From contig NZ_JACDXJ010000001.1 in NCBI RefSeq assembly GCF_013520865.1, positions 2,285,001 to 2,349,000 of the forward strand: 64,000 nucleotides of DNA, in the 5' to 3' direction. Shown one piece after another: positions 51,268 through 60,982 of this stretch (positions are counted from its first letter, which is position 1; every line of letters begins with the position of its first letter). The position numbers were made by a program, and so were the translations under genes. The notes below the pieces were generated by a model. That model was given only the letters and a program-made list of their open reading frames with translations. It was not told the DNA's origin and ran no database searches. The stretch comes from Microvirga mediterraneensis (GTDB lineage: Bacteria > Pseudomonadota > Alphaproteobacteria > Rhizobiales > Beijerinckiaceae).

Positions 51268-53816
51268 TGGGCGGATACACCTTCGTCGGAAGTTAGGCCG
51301 CTGAGGTTCTGAGTATAGCCCACTTCGCCGAGCGAGCGGAACTCGAGCGTGAACGCGATGGTTTGATTCTGGCTCTTCTCACCCGAATTCCGCACCACCT
51401 CGCGCGGCGTCACGCTGTAGCTGAGCGAGAATGTGGTGCACTCGTCCATATAGCCGATCCCGAGCGACATGCCGCTGACATAGGCGACGTTCTGCCGGTT
51501 ATAGACGGCCGTTTCGGGGTTGATGGCGAACTGGGTCTGGTAGGTCTCGCGCGCTAGGAGATAGCGGTCGAGATCGAGGAGGACAGAGCCGGACACGTAC
51601 CAGTTCGGCGTGATGTCCCACCGGGCCGTTCCGAGCAGGCCTTCGCGCCGCAGCGGGAACCCGATGGCGGGCTGGGCCGCATAATTGGCATAGGTCAGCG
51701 AGGTCGAGACCGGCAGGTAGGGATTGAAGTTCGCCCTGAAGCCGGCTTCGAGCCGGTTCAGGCCGAAGTCTTCCTGGTCGAAGCGCGCACGGGTCACGAA
51801 AGCGAAGTTCGCATTCGGAGAGATCTGGAAGCGGCCCACATAATCGGATGCACGGGAATCGAGCCCCGAATCCAATCCCACATTGGCGAGATCGGGCTGC
51901 CGGAACGAGTTGCGGCCGGCGATCTGATAGGACTGCCCGAAGAGAACGTTCGCGTAGAAGTCGTCTGCGCCGGTCACGGTGTACTGGATGCCGACATTGG
52001 CGCGCACGCCTCCCTCGACCCGGTCGTAGCCGGAGAACTTGTCCCAGTCGAACAGGGAGGTGTCGTCGAACACGAGGCTCTGGGCGTCCTCGTTGGGGAG
52101 ATTGCCGATCCTGGTCTCGTTCGGACGGGCGATCACCTGGGCGATCGGCTCGAGGATCTGCTTGCCGGAGCTGCCCAGGCTGGCGATGAAGGGATAGCGA
52201 TACTCGACGCCGACCGCCGGCATGGCACGGAAGAGATAATCGTCTCCCGTATCGATGAAGTTGGCGAGCTGCGGGTTCTGGTAACCGGCGAAATCCGGCG
52301 CAATCCAGAAATTGTCGGCCCGCACATAGGCGAACGGCGTCCAGACCTGACCGATCGGGTCGACGAACTCACGGCGCCAGGAGGCGGTGACCGACGCCCG
52401 GGAGGTCGAGCCGCTGATGCCGCGGACGAGGCAGGAGGCGCGATCGAACACGAGGCAGGTCTGAGCCACGCCGAAAGTGGTCGTGTTGGCGACCGACAGC
52501 GGATTGTACTGGGCGGCCTCGCGCGAGAGGTGCGTCACGTTCACGTCGAGGGCGAACTCGCCGCCGATGGTCGGAGGCGTGAAGCGCTTGTTGTAGTCCA
52601 GGACCGGGGCGACGAGGGGCTGTTGCTTCTGCCAGTCGGCGCTCGACAGGGTCTGGAAGTAATAGCCGCGCATGTCGAAGAACGAGCGGTCTCCCTGACC
52701 CTGGAGATACAGGGTCGAGATCGATTCCTTGACGTAGTACGAGCTGAGGCTCTCGCTGTGGATCTTGTAGTTCGACAGGAACCACTTGTCGGAGAGCAGG
52801 GCGATGTCCCAGCCCCAGCGCCAGTTCTGGTTGATGTAGAAAAGGCCGGTCGTCTCCAGCGAGCCGCGGAAGTCACGGTCTCCGGCGCCATACGGAGACC
52901 GGAGGAAGGCTTCGGGCTCCTGCTGCGAGATCCCGGCGGCCCGGACGGTATAAACGCCGTTGTCGAGCCGGTGGCGCCATTCGGCCTGGGCGAGAAGGCC
53001 CTGCCGGCTCAGATAGGTCGGGTTGAGCGTCAGGTCGTAGTTCGGTGCGATCGCCCAGAAGAACGGCACGGAGGCGCCGTAGCCGAGGGAGCTGGAATAG
53101 ACGTAACGCGGCGACAGGAAGCCCGTCTTGCGCTTGACCGTCGGATCGGGCGTCCAGAAATACGGCATGTAGGCGACCGGGATGCCGAGGAGCTCAAGGG
53201 TCGCATCCTCGTAATAGATCGTCCGTTCGCTGTTGTTGTGAATGATCTTGGCGGCTTTGACCTGCCAGAGGGGAGGCCGTTCCGGATTGTCTTTACAGGG
53301 TTCGCAGGCGGTATAAGTCCCGCGCTCGAACACCGTCGTCTCGCCCTCGGCGCGCTCGGCCCGGGGGGCGGAGAATCGGGTCGTGAGCGGGCGGCCCTGC
53401 TCGACGGTGGTCTGGACCACCCTCAGGGAATCGATGAAGCCGTTCTTGAAGTCGTCCGTCAGCTCGAAGCGGTCGCCCGTGGCGACGGTGCCGGTGGCAT
53501 CCGTCAGGCGGGCATTGCCTTCGGCGAAGACGCGGCCGGTGTTCCGGTCATAGGTGACCCGGTCGGCCTGGAGGGTGCGGCCCTGGTAATTCATCTGCAC
53601 GTCGCCCGAGGCGGCGATCGTGTTCTTGTCGTTGTCGTAAACGATTTCCTTAGCGTCAACGAGAAGACGGTCCTGGCCCGCTCCGGACTTGGCACGCCCG
53701 GCGATGGCCTCGTTCAGGGTGGCCTGGGCGAGCGCAGGCACAGACCCAGCAGCTAAAAGAGCCGCTGCGATCGCAGACGTTGCGATCGTTGTCTTAAGCC
53801 GCTGCCGCATCCCCAC
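51264..53816 (-). CDS. lptD: LPS-assembly protein LptD
   Basis: Outer membrane translocon that, with LptE, inserts lipopolysaccharide in the outer leaflet. The 850-residue product has a signal peptide (about 1-30, ending PALAQ), a periplasmic LptA-like beta-jellyroll (about 45-170, DGDVQ-like ASGDVQMNYQGRTL) and a long beta-barrel. The CEPC motif around residue 170 could take part in the disulfides needed for maturation. It follows lptF and lptG on the same strand. Confidence 0.95.
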   Translation of the reverse strand: MGMRQRLKTTIATSAIAAALLAAGSVPALAQATLNEAIAGRAKSGAGQDRLLVDAKEIVYDNDKNTIAASGDVQMNYQGRTLQADRVTYDRNTGRVFAEGNARLTDATGTVATGDRFELTDDFKNGFIDSLRVVQTTVEQGRPLTTRFSAPRAERAEGETTVFERGTYTACEPCKDNPERPPLWQVKAAKIIHNNSERTIYYEDATLELLGIPVAYMPYFWTPDPTVKRKTGFLSPRYVYSSSLGYGASVPFFWAIAPNYDLTLNPTYLSRQGLLAQAEWRHRLDNGVYTVRAAGISQQEPEAFLRSPYGAGDRDFRGSLETTGLFYINQNWRWGWDIALLSDKWFLSNYKIHSESLSSYYVKESISTLYLQGQGDRSFFDMRGYYFQTLSSADWQKQQPLVAPVLDYNKRFTPPTIGGEFALDVNVTHLSREAAQYNPLSVANTTTFGVAQTCLVFDRASCLVRGISGSTSRASVTASWRREFVDPIGQVWTPFAYVRADNFWIAPDFAGYQNPQLANFIDTGDDYLFRAMPAVGVEYRYPFIASLGSSGKQILEPIAQVIARPNETRIGNLPNEDAQSLVFDDTSLFDWDKFSGYDRVEGGVRANVGIQYTVTGADDFYANVLFGQSYQIAGRNSFRQPDLANVGLDSGLDSRASDYVGRFQISPNANFAFVTRARFDQEDFGLNRLEAGFRANFNPYLPVSTSLTYANYAAQPAIGFPLRREGLLGTARWDITPNWYVSGSVLLDLDRYLLARETYQTQFAINPETAVYNRQNVAYVSGMSLGIGYMDECTTFSLSYSVTPREVVRNSGEKSQNQTIAFTLEFRSLGEVGYTQNLSGLTSDEGVSAQ

Positions 53817-53845
53817 TCCTTAACAAACCTTTTTACCGAGGCCGG

Positions 53846-54931
53846 TCAGCCGTCCTCTTGATGCAATAACGCCAAGGTCCCTAACAGACTGCCTACTACA
53901 GCTGGGAACCAGGCTGCAACAAGGGAACTGATGATTCCGGCGGCGCCAAGCTCCGCCATAAGCTCCGTCGCGACATAAAGCATGAAGCCGGCTGCGACGC
54001 CACCCAGAACCATCATCGCTACACCACCAAATCGAAAGAATCTTAACGATACGGATGCGGCCACGAAGACCATGGCGATGAACAGCAGCGGACGGGCCAG
54101 AAGCAGGTCGTAATGGAGCTGGTAAGCCGTGGTGTTGATATCCGCCTGCGCCATGCGCTGGATGGTGTCCTTGAGGTCCCAGAACGGAACCGCATCGGGA
54201 TCGATGAAGCTCTGTCGAACCTGCGAGGGCTGGAGGTTCGACGCGATCAGGTAACGGTCATGTGATTGGGGCTCTTCGGTGGCCGAGAGGATACGGACAT
54301 CCTTCAGCTCCCAGAAGCCCTCGTGCAGGGTCGCTTCCTTGGCCTCGACCCGGTGGGTGAACACGCCCGCCTGATCGAAGGCATAGACCGTCACGCCGTA
54401 AAGGGTCGGGCTGTCGGTGGCCGAGCTGTCGCCGCGAAGGATCGCCTGTCCGTCCTGGCTCCTCTGGCGGATCCAGATCGGCTTGTCCCGGCTCTGAGTC
54501 GGCCGGGAGAAGGTCTGCGTCTCCAGGGTGGAGGCCCGCTGCTTGAGGATGGCCGAAACCGGGTTGTAGACCGTCACGGACAGGATGCCGATCAGGAGGG
54601 CGATCAGGAGTCCCGGCTGGAGGAACTGCCATGCGGAAATGCCGGCCGCCCGCGCCACCACCAGCTCGAGCTTGCGGCTGAGCTGGAGGAGGGCGGCCAT
54701 GCTGCCGAACAGCACCGCGAAGGGCATGACCTGCTCGGCGATGGCCGGCGTCCGGAACAGGGCGAGCTGGGCGATCACCGCGGGCGTCGCGGCCGGCGCA
54801 TCGCCCGCCCGGCGCATGAGTTCCACGAAGTCCAGGGTATAGACGAGGGTGAAGACGGTCGCGAAGACGAGGAAGATGGTCTTGATGAACTGTCGCGAGA
54901 AATAAGACCCGAGGGTGCGGCCGATCAGCAT
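53846..54931 (-). CDS. lptG: LPS export permease LptG
   Basis: Inner-membrane subunit of the LptB2FG ABC transporter, which extracts LPS from the membrane. The 361-residue YjgP/YjgQ protein has membrane segments near residues 12-32, 58-80, 95-118 and three at the C-terminus around a periplasmic jellyroll. It starts 2 bases after the lptF stop. LptG rather than LptF is assigned by being second in order. Confidence 0.94.
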   Translation of the reverse strand: MLIGRTLGSYFSRQFIKTIFLVFATVFTLVYTLDFVELMRRAGDAPAATPAVIAQLALFRTPAIAEQVMPFAVLFGSMAALLQLSRKLELVVARAAGISAWQFLQPGLLIALLIGILSVTVYNPVSAILKQRASTLETQTFSRPTQSRDKPIWIRQRSQDGQAILRGDSSATDSPTLYGVTVYAFDQAGVFTHRVEAKEATLHEGFWELKDVRILSATEEPQSHDRYLIASNLQPSQVRQSFIDPDAVPFWDLKDTIQRMAQADINTTAYQLHYDLLLARPLLFIAMVFVAASVSLRFFRFGGVAMMVLGGVAAGFMLYVATELMAELGAAGIISSLVAAWFPAVVGSLLGTLALLHQEDG

Positions 54932-54933
54932 GG

Positions 54934-56094
54934 TCAGGCCTTCTGAGCTGCGGGGGAGCGCGACGGAAGCAGGTTGCGGATGGCCGCGTTGAGCTTCGCC
55001 TGTGCGGATCGCATGGCCGGTCCCTTGAAGATGAACAGGAGGCCGACGAGAATGCCCGCCAGGGGGACGCCATAGACGGCGAACACCGCCGTCGCGGTCC
55101 GCGCGACGGCGCTCGATGCGGCAAAGCCGAGAATTCTCAGCAGCACGATGGCGATGACCGCGCCCGCGATGGCGAGCCCGCGCCCCTGGCGGGTCGTTCT
55201 GGCTTCGCCAAGGGCCGCGAAGGCGATGACCATCATGGCGAGCGGATAAAGCCAGGACGACAGGCGGTCATGCAGCTCGGCCCGGAAGCGCCCGCGCTGC
55301 TCCTGGTAGATGAACTCGCTCTTGTCGGGGAAGAGGAGCTGGGTCGTGCTTCGCTCGCGCGGCTTGTAGACGACGTCTCCGCCCTCCTTGCTGAAGGCGG
55401 AAAGGTCGACCGCATAGCGCTCGAAGGCCACGATCGACGAGTCGCGGCTGTTGGGTTCCTTGCGCTGGACGCTGCCCTTCTGGAGCACGAGATAGGCGTT
55501 GCCGTTCTGTTCGACGGTCTGTCCGCGCTCGGCCAGGTAGACGATGGCTTTGTCCTTGTCCCGCAGATCTTCCATGAAGATCCCGAGGAGGGCGTCCCCC
55601 GAGCGCTCCCGGTAATGGAACGTGAAGCCGCTCTCCAGGGTGATGAACTGGCCTTCCTTGGCCATGGTGCCCACGAAATCGGCCCTGATCTTCGTGAAAA
55701 GCTGGCGCAGCTCCTGGAAGCTCGCGGGCATGAGATAGACCGAGATGACGACCACGACGGCGCACACGAAGGTGGCCAGGGCCAGGAAGGGCCGCAGGAG
55801 GCGCTGCGGCGGCATGCCGCCGGCGCTCATGACGATCAGCTCGGAATCGCCGTTCAGCTTGTTCAGGGTGTAGATCGTCGCCAGGAACAGGGCCACGGGC
55901 GCGATGACGTTGATCAGGGCGGGCAGGGACAGCCCCGTCACCGTCAGGAAGATTACGATGGTCTGACCCTTGCCGGTCAGCAGGTCGAGCTCGCGCAGAG
56001 CCTGCGTGATCCAGATCACGCCCGTCAGGGCGACGAGGCACGCGAGGAAGGCATTGAAGGTGTTCTTCAGAATATAGCGTTCGAGAAGTGTCAT
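54934..56094 (-). CDS. lptF: LPS export permease LptF
   Basis: Partner of LptG. The 386-residue product begins MTLLERYILKNTFNAFLACLVALTGVIWI, typical LptF, with six membrane segments and a central periplasmic domain (about 130-270). First gene of the lptF-lptG-lptD-pdxA-rsmA run; its promoter must lie in the 203-base divergent gap to pepA. Confidence 0.95.
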   Translation of the reverse strand: MTLLERYILKNTFNAFLACLVALTGVIWITQALRELDLLTGKGQTIVIFLTVTGLSLPALINVIAPVALFLATIYTLNKLNGDSELIVMSAGGMPPQRLLRPFLALATFVCAVVVVISVYLMPASFQELRQLFTKIRADFVGTMAKEGQFITLESGFTFHYRERSGDALLGIFMEDLRDKDKAIVYLAERGQTVEQNGNAYLVLQKGSVQRKEPNSRDSSIVAFERYAVDLSAFSKEGGDVVYKPRERSTTQLLFPDKSEFIYQEQRGRFRAELHDRLSSWLYPLAMMVIAFAALGEARTTRQGRGLAIAGAVIAIVLLRILGFAASSAVARTATAVFAVYGVPLAGILVGLLFIFKGPAMRSAQAKLNAAIRNLLPSRSPAAQKA

Positions 56095-56297
56095 AAGGCC
56101 CTTCGCCCCCGGGCGGCGGAGCCCTGGGTATCGTGTCGCATCGTCTCAGGCAAGATGGCCCTGTTCAACAACCCGGGATTGCGCCGATTTCACGGCAGCT
56201 TCCCCGTGCCTTAGCCCGCCATATGATATATGTCCCCATCGTCAGCGTCGCAGCCGGCCCCAAGACCGGTGATGTGCATCAGAACAACGAGGATTTC

Positions 56298-57788
56298 ATG
56301 GCCGACAGCTTCAAGATCGACTTCCAGGCCCACGGCAAGGTCGAGACCGGCGATCTCATCGTCTTCGTCGGGGACGATCTCAAGCCTTCCGGCGCCGTCG
56401 CGGCGCAGCTGGGCCAGAAGGCCGTCGACCTCATCGCCAAGGCCGCGGCCGCCGAGACCTTCAAGGGCAAGGCGAAATCCGCCATGTCCATCGTGGTGCC
56501 CGCCGACCTGTCGGTCGATCGGCTGATCGTGATCGGATTGGGCGGGGAGAAGGACCGGCCCGCCGTCGATTTCGTCCAGCTCGGCGGCCTGATCGCCGGA
56601 AAGGCGAACGGGAAGCTCGCGACGGTCGTGCTGGACCTGCCCGGGATCGAGGTCGCCCCGGAGGCGGCCGCCGAAATCGCGCTCGGCGCTCAGCTGCGCC
56701 GCTACAGCTTCGACCGCTACAAGACCAAGAAGGACGACAACGACGCCAAGAAAGGCGGCCGCCTCGTCTTCAGCGTGGCCGATCCCGCCGCGGCCAAGAA
56801 GGCCTACGAGGCCCGTGAGGGCATCGAGCAAGGCGTCGTCATCGCCCGCGACCTGGTCAACGAGCCGCCGAACGTGCTCGGTCCCCAGGAATTCGCCGCC
56901 CGCGCCCAGGAACTGGGCAAGCTCGGGGTCGAGGTCGAGATCCTCGACGACGAGGCCATGAAGAAGCTCAGCATGAACGCGCTTCTCGGAGTCGCGCAGG
57001 GCTCCGTGCGCGGCGGCCGGGTCGCCATCATGCGCTGGAACGGCGGAAAGGCCGACGAGAGCCCCATCGCCTTCATCGGCAAGGGCGTGGTGTTCGATTC
57101 GGGCGGCATCTCGATCAAGCCGGGCGCCGGCATGGAGGACATGAAGGGCGACATGGCGGGCGCCGCCTGCGTCGTCGGCCTCATGCATGCGCTTGCGAGC
57201 CGCAAGGCGAAGGCCAATGTGGTCGGCGCCATCGGCCTCGTCGAGAACATGCCCGACGGTAATGCCCAGCGTCCCGGCGACATCGTCACCACTATGTCGG
57301 GCCAGACCATCGAGATCATCAACACGGACGCCGAGGGCCGGCTCGTGCTGGCGGACGTGCTCTGGTACGTGCAGGACCGCTTCAAGCCGAAGTTCATGGT
57401 CGATCTCGCGACCCTCACCGGCGCGATCCTCGTGGCCCTGGCGCAGGAATATGCAGGCCTCTTCTCGAACAACGACGAGCTTGCCGAGCGCCTGACGGCG
57501 GCCGGCAAGGCGACGGGCGAGCGGGTTTGGCGCATGCCCCTGGGGCCTGAATTCGACAAGATGATCGAATCCAAGTTCGCCGACATGAAGAACTCCGCAG
57601 GCCGCTTCGGCGGGTCGAGCACGGCCGCGGCCCTGCTCCAGCGCTTCGTCAACGACGTGCCCTGGGCCCATCTCGACATTGCCGGTACGGCCATGGGCTC
57701 GCCGGCCACCGAGATCAACAAGGGCTGGAGCTCCGGCTGGGGCGTGCGCCTCCTCGACCGTCTGGTCCGCGACCATTACGAGGCCTGA
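56298..57788 (+). CDS. pepA: Leucyl aminopeptidase (M17)
   Basis: A cytosolic hexameric di-metal aminopeptidase that removes N-terminal hydrophobic residues. The 496-residue product has the metal-site motifs [19 protein letters not shown] (Lys and Asp), MKGDMAGA and the diagnostic [15 protein letters not shown] 56298 follows GAGGA; the frame extends 55 codons upstream without likeness. The same order pepA-holC occurs widely. Confidence 0.96.
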   Translation: MADSFKIDFQAHGKVETGDLIVFVGDDLKPSGAVAAQLGQKAVDLIAKAAAAETFKGKAKSAMSIVVPADLSVDRLIVIGLGGEKDRPAVDFVQLGGLIAGKANGKLATVVLDLPGIEVAPEAAAEIALGAQLRRYSFDRYKTKKDDNDAKKGGRLVFSVADPAAAKKAYEAREGIEQGVVIARDLVNEPPNVLGPQEFAARAQELGKLGVEVEILDDEAMKKLSMNALLGVAQGSVRGGRVAIMRWNGGKADESPIAFIGKGVVFDSGGISIKPGAGMEDMKGDMAGAACVVGLMHALASRKAKANVVGAIGLVENMPDGNAQRPGDIVTTMSGQTIEIINTDAEGRLVLADVLWYVQDRFKPKFMVDLATLTGAILVALAQEYAGLFSNNDELAERLTAAGKATGERVWRMPLGPEFDKMIESKFADMKNSAGRFGGSSTAAALLQRFVNDVPWAHLDIAGTAMGSPATEINKGWSSGWGVRLLDRLVRDHYEA

Positions 57789-57855
57789 GCACGATGGCGG
57801 GAAGGGACCTCTGGCGCGCTGCCGCCGTTGCGGCCGCAAGGAATTGTGATCCGCG

Positions 57856-58308
57856 ATGACCGAGGTCCTCTTCTATCACCTCCAGCATCAGCCGCTCGAG
57901 GCCGTGCTGCCCACGCTCCTGCAGAAGACGCTGGAGCGGGGGTGGCGCGCGGTCGTGCAGGCGGTGACCGAGGAGCGCATGTCCGCCCTCGACGATCACC
58001 TGTGGACATTCACCGACGAAAGCTTCCTGCCGCACGGCACCGACCGCGAGGCTCATGCGGCGGACCAGCCGATCCTCATCACCCTGTCGGGCGACAATCC
58101 CAACGGCGCCTCGATCCGCTTTCTCGTGGAGGGCGCGGATCTGCCGGGCGACATCACGGCTTACGAGCGGCTGGCGATCCTGTTCGATGGAAACGACGTC
58201 CAGGCCCTCGCGGTCGCGCGCGACCAATGGCGCGCCGTGAAGGAGGGCGGCCATGCGGCAACCTACTGGCAGCAGGACGAGAACGGACGCTGGCAGCGGA
58301 AGGCTTGA
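57856..58308 (+). CDS. holC: DNA polymerase III chi subunit
   Basis: Chi links the clamp loader to SSB. The 150-residue product begins MTEVLFYHLQHQPLEAVLPTLLQKTLERGWRAVV and has ALDDHLWTFTDESFLPHG and the terminal YERLAILFDGNDVQALAVARDQWRAVK region, all standard for HolC. It lies 67 bases after pepA on the same strand. Confidence 0.94.
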   Translation: MTEVLFYHLQHQPLEAVLPTLLQKTLERGWRAVVQAVTEERMSALDDHLWTFTDESFLPHGTDREAHAADQPILITLSGDNPNGASIRFLVEGADLPGDITAYERLAILFDGNDVQALAVARDQWRAVKEGGHAATYWQQDENGRWQRKA

Positions 58309-58445
58309 GGCAAGGGGAGGATCTCCGAGAGGTTCTCGGGATGAGGGCGAATGTTTCCCTCTTGACCCGTCTGTCATCGCAGGCCTCGTGCCGGTGATGA
58401 CATGAACCCGCCACGTCATGGTCCGTCCGACGGCATGACACCCTC

Positions 58446-58537
58446 CACGTCATGGCCGGGCCTTGTGCCTGGCATCCCGCGTCTGTGAGGCGCCCCGCCG
58501 TTCCGATCGGGATCACCGGCACGAGGCCGTGTTGACG
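58446..58537. repeat. Bipartite palindromic repeat (CACGTCAT family), copy
   Basis: It starts CACGTCATGGCCGGGCC and ends GATCACCGGCACGAGGCCG then TGTTGACG. A diverged half copy (GCCTCGTGCCGGTGATGACA, 58383-58402) precedes it. It follows holC. Confidence 0.75.
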
Positions 58538-58578
58538 TCGATGGGATGACCAGGCGATGTTATGTTCTCACTTTGTTC

Positions 58579-58607
58579 TTGACAGGGCGGACAAGCTCGG
58601 CTATATC
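58579..58607 (+). promoter_or_regulatory. Near-consensus sigma-70 promoter
   Basis: TTGACA (58579-58584), a spacer of exactly 17 bases and TATATC (58602-58607). It is the best housekeeping-type promoter in the window. The next recognised start codon is about 400 bases downstream. Confidence 0.65.
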
Positions 58608-58611
58608 GTTC

Positions 58612-58861
58612 GCATCCCCGCCCGCCGAGGGGCGCGCTCGCGAGGCGTCAGCCAGTGCGGGGCGGGAGGCGGTCCCGCCGCAGGTCTCGCACACCTGTGG
58701 TCGCGGGAGGTCGACCTTGGGGGCTCCCCAGCTGGTCCACCTGAAAAGAACCGCGTGCGAGGCGCCGTCCGGCTCTTCCACTCTCACACTCACAGCGAGC
58801 CGGGCGATGCACCGCACCCTCCCTCGACTGACCTTCAGGCTCGCAGCACACGCTGCGGGCC
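58612..58861 (+). ncRNA. Possible non-coding RNA or long structured leader
   Basis: Downstream of the strong promoter there is a G+C-rich stretch with several stem-loops: CCGCAGGT..ACCTGTGG (about 58678-58700), CCGGCTC..GAGCCGG (58769-58775 with 58797-58803) and a 10-bp stem GGCTCGCAGC-ACAC-GCTGCGGGCC (58838-58861). I do not recognise 6S, SRP, RNase P, tmRNA or a riboswitch. No T tract ends it, so it could equally be the 5' leader of the S10 peptidase. Open frames here on both strands look like shadows. Confidence 0.3.
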
Positions 58862-59015
58862 ACAAGGTGCTGGCTCTTTGATACAGATCATCGCTACGTC
58901 CGCTCCGTCATGGCCCAAGCAGATGAGGTGGCTGAACACGAAGACTTCATCGCTTCCAAACTTGCAACGGGAGGGATGCTCTCCAGTTTCACGCAGGCCA
59001 TACAAGGATGTCCCG

Positions 59016-60587
59016 ATGATCCGAGCGACGCGTCTTCCTCTCTATGCCGCCCTTGTCCTCTCCCTGGCGATGCCCCTGGCTGCGGGCGCGCAGGAGCAGT
59101 CGGGCAATCGGGACCAGCAGGCGCAAGGCCAGCAGGAGGCTCGCCGGCCGCAGCCGCAGGCGAGGAACGCACAGGCCCTGCCGCCGGAATCGGTGACCCG
59201 CCACAGCCTGCAGCTCCCGGGCCGGGCCCTGTCCTTCACCGCGACGGCGGGCCACCTGACCCTCACGGACCAGCAGGGCGCGCCTCAGGCCGAGATCGGT
59301 TTCGTGGCCTATACGCGCGACGATGCGGATCCGGCGACGCGGCCGGTGACGTTCGCCGTGAACGGAGGGCCGGGTGCGTCATCGGCCTATCTGCATCTTC
59401 TCGCCATCGGCCCCTGGCTCCTGCCGATGGACGGGACGACGATCAGCCCCTCGGCTCCGACGGCCCTCGTGCCCAACGCCGAGACCTGGCTCGATTTCAC
59501 CGATCTCGTGTTCATCGACCCGCCCGGCACCGGCTACAGCCGCGTGGTCGGTGGCGATCAGGTACGGGATCGGATGTATTCCGTGCAGGGCGATATCGAT
59601 GCTCTCGCGGCCGTGGTGATGCGCTGGCTGAAGGAGAAGAACCGGCTCACCTCGCCGAAATTCTTCGTCGGCGAGAGCTATGGCGGTTTCCGCGGACCGC
59701 TGCTCGCTCAGAAGCTGCAGAGCGACCAGGGCATCGGCTTCAGCGGGCTCGTCCTCGTCTCGCCTGTCTTTGATTTCGACTGGCTCGAGCAGGGACATGC
59801 CGGCGCTCCCTGGACCAACGCGGCGCTCCTGCCGTCGCTTGCCGCCGCGAGGCTCGCGCGCAACGGCACCGTGTCTCGCGACGCGCTGAAGGACGCGGAG
59901 ACTTATGCGTCGGGCGAGTATCTCGTCGATCTGATGCGCGGCTTGCAGGACAAGGATGCCGTGGAACGGATCAGCCGCCGCGTGGCGGAATTCAGCGGGC
60001 TCGATCCCGAACTGACGCGCCGTCTCGCGGGGCGTATCGACATGCGCACAATCCAGCGGGAGCTGCGGCGCGGATCGTCGGAAGTGGTCAGCGCCTACGA
60101 TACCAATGTGGCCGGTGCCGATCCCAACCCGACGTCCCAGTCCTCGCGCTTCGAGGATCCGGTGCTCGATGCAATGACCGCGCCTCTGACGAGCGCGATC
60201 ATCCATCATCTGACCGGCACGTTGAACTACAAGGCCGAAGGGCGCTACAACCTGCTGAACGGATCGGTCACCGGCGCATGGCGATGGGGCGGCGGCCGCA
60301 GCGGTCCTGAAAACCTCGACGAATTGCGCCAGGCCCTCTCCCTCGACGGCAAGCTGCGCGTCCTCGTCGCCCACGGCTTCACCGATCTGGTGACGCCGTA
60401 TTACGCCTCTCAGCTTCTTCTCAACCAGCTCCCCGAACTTGGTCCTGCGAAGCGTGTGGCTTTGAGTGTTTACGACGGCGGTCACATGTTTTATTCGCGG
60501 GAGGCGTCGCGACAGGCCTTCAGGAGCGATGTGCAGCGGCTTTTCGAACAGGCCCTGCAGGCGAGGGCGTCCGATAACGGGGATTGA
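59016..60587 (+). CDS. S10-family serine carboxypeptidase-like protein, exported
   Basis: A 523-residue exported peptidase. Signal peptide 1-25 (AAGAQ), a Gln/Pro-rich linker (about 26-58), then the S10 alpha/beta-hydrolase domain with oxyanion FAVNGGPGASS, Ser221 in GESYGG, Asp457 in HGFTDLVTPY and His490 in DGGHMFY. AAGGA is 7 bases before ATG 59016; the frame remains open far upstream but without likeness. S10 enzymes cut C-terminal residues at acid pH and are mainly eukaryotic, though bacterial relatives exist. Its stop overlaps the next gene's possible start. Confidence 0.93.
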   Translation: MIRATRLPLYAALVLSLAMPLAAGAQEQSGNRDQQAQGQQEARRPQPQARNAQALPPESVTRHSLQLPGRALSFTATAGHLTLTDQQGAPQAEIGFVAYTRDDADPATRPVTFAVNGGPGASSAYLHLLAIGPWLLPMDGTTISPSAPTALVPNAETWLDFTDLVFIDPPGTGYSRVVGGDQVRDRMYSVQGDIDALAAVVMRWLKEKNRLTSPKFFVGESYGGFRGPLLAQKLQSDQGIGFSGLVLVSPVFDFDWLEQGHAGAPWTNAALLPSLAAARLARNGTVSRDALKDAETYASGEYLVDLMRGLQDKDAVERISRRVAEFSGLDPELTRRLAGRIDMRTIQRELRRGSSEVVSAYDTNVAGADPNPTSQSSRFEDPVLDAMTAPLTSAIIHHLTGTLNYKAEGRYNLLNGSVTGAWRWGGGRSGPENLDELRQALSLDGKLRVLVAHGFTDLVTPYYASQLLLNQLPELGPAKRVALSVYDGGHMFYSREASRQAFRSDVQRLFEQALQARASDNGD

Positions 60588-60592
60588 TGGTG

Positions 60593-60973
60593 ATGCATGT
60601 AAAGGTTCTCTCGGGCGTCGCTTTCGTGGCGTTGGTTCTGGCCGGCTGCACGAGTACGAGCTCTGCGCCGCCTGCTCCGGCCATGATGGCGTCGGCTCCC
60701 GCGCCTTCGGCGTCCCTGGGGCCCAAGATCGACGGCCCCGTGCTCGGGCCGGACGGCCAGTGCACCGTCAGGGCCTGGGGAACGGCCACCGCCATCGAAC
60801 CCGGCATCACGGAATGCGATCTCGTGCGCCTGAAGGGCAAGCCCGCGACCGATGTGCTCGTCGGCGAGAGCGGCAAGGGACAGCGCGAGGTGCAGGTGCT
60901 CTATTCGGAGCCCGGCGGGCGCGAGCTTTATTTCTTCGTGAACAACAGGCTCGACCGGGTGGTGAAGCCGTAA
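60593..60973 (+). CDS. Hypothetical lipoprotein following the S10 peptidase
   Basis: A 126-residue exported protein. The signal peptide ends LVLAGC (Cys about residue 19), followed by a Ala/Pro/Ser linker and a folded part GITECDLVRLKGKPATDVLVGESG..ELYFFVNNRLDRVVKP that resembles the small alpha-beta BamE/OmlA-type fold. ATG 60593 is 9 bases after GGGGA; ATG 60587, overlapping the S10 stop, is possible. Probably co-transcribed with the peptidase. Confidence 0.85.
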   Translation: MHVKVLSGVAFVALVLAGCTSTSSAPPAPAMMASAPAPSASLGPKIDGPVLGPDGQCTVRAWGTATAIEPGITECDLVRLKGKPATDVLVGESGKGQREVQVLYSEPGGRELYFFVNNRLDRVVKP

Positions 60974-60982
60974 GGGTGGAGC

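Noticed and set aside
58560..58865. Minus-strand open frame with a CETCGG motif
   Set aside because: No ribosome binding site, no second cysteine pair for a zinc finger, and it lies over the structured stretch; treated as a shadow frame.
58557..59015. Frame open for 153 codons upstream of the S10 peptidase start
   Set aside because: The signal peptide and ribosome binding site at 59016 fix the start; the upstream part has no likeness to a protein and overlaps a promoter and stem-loops.
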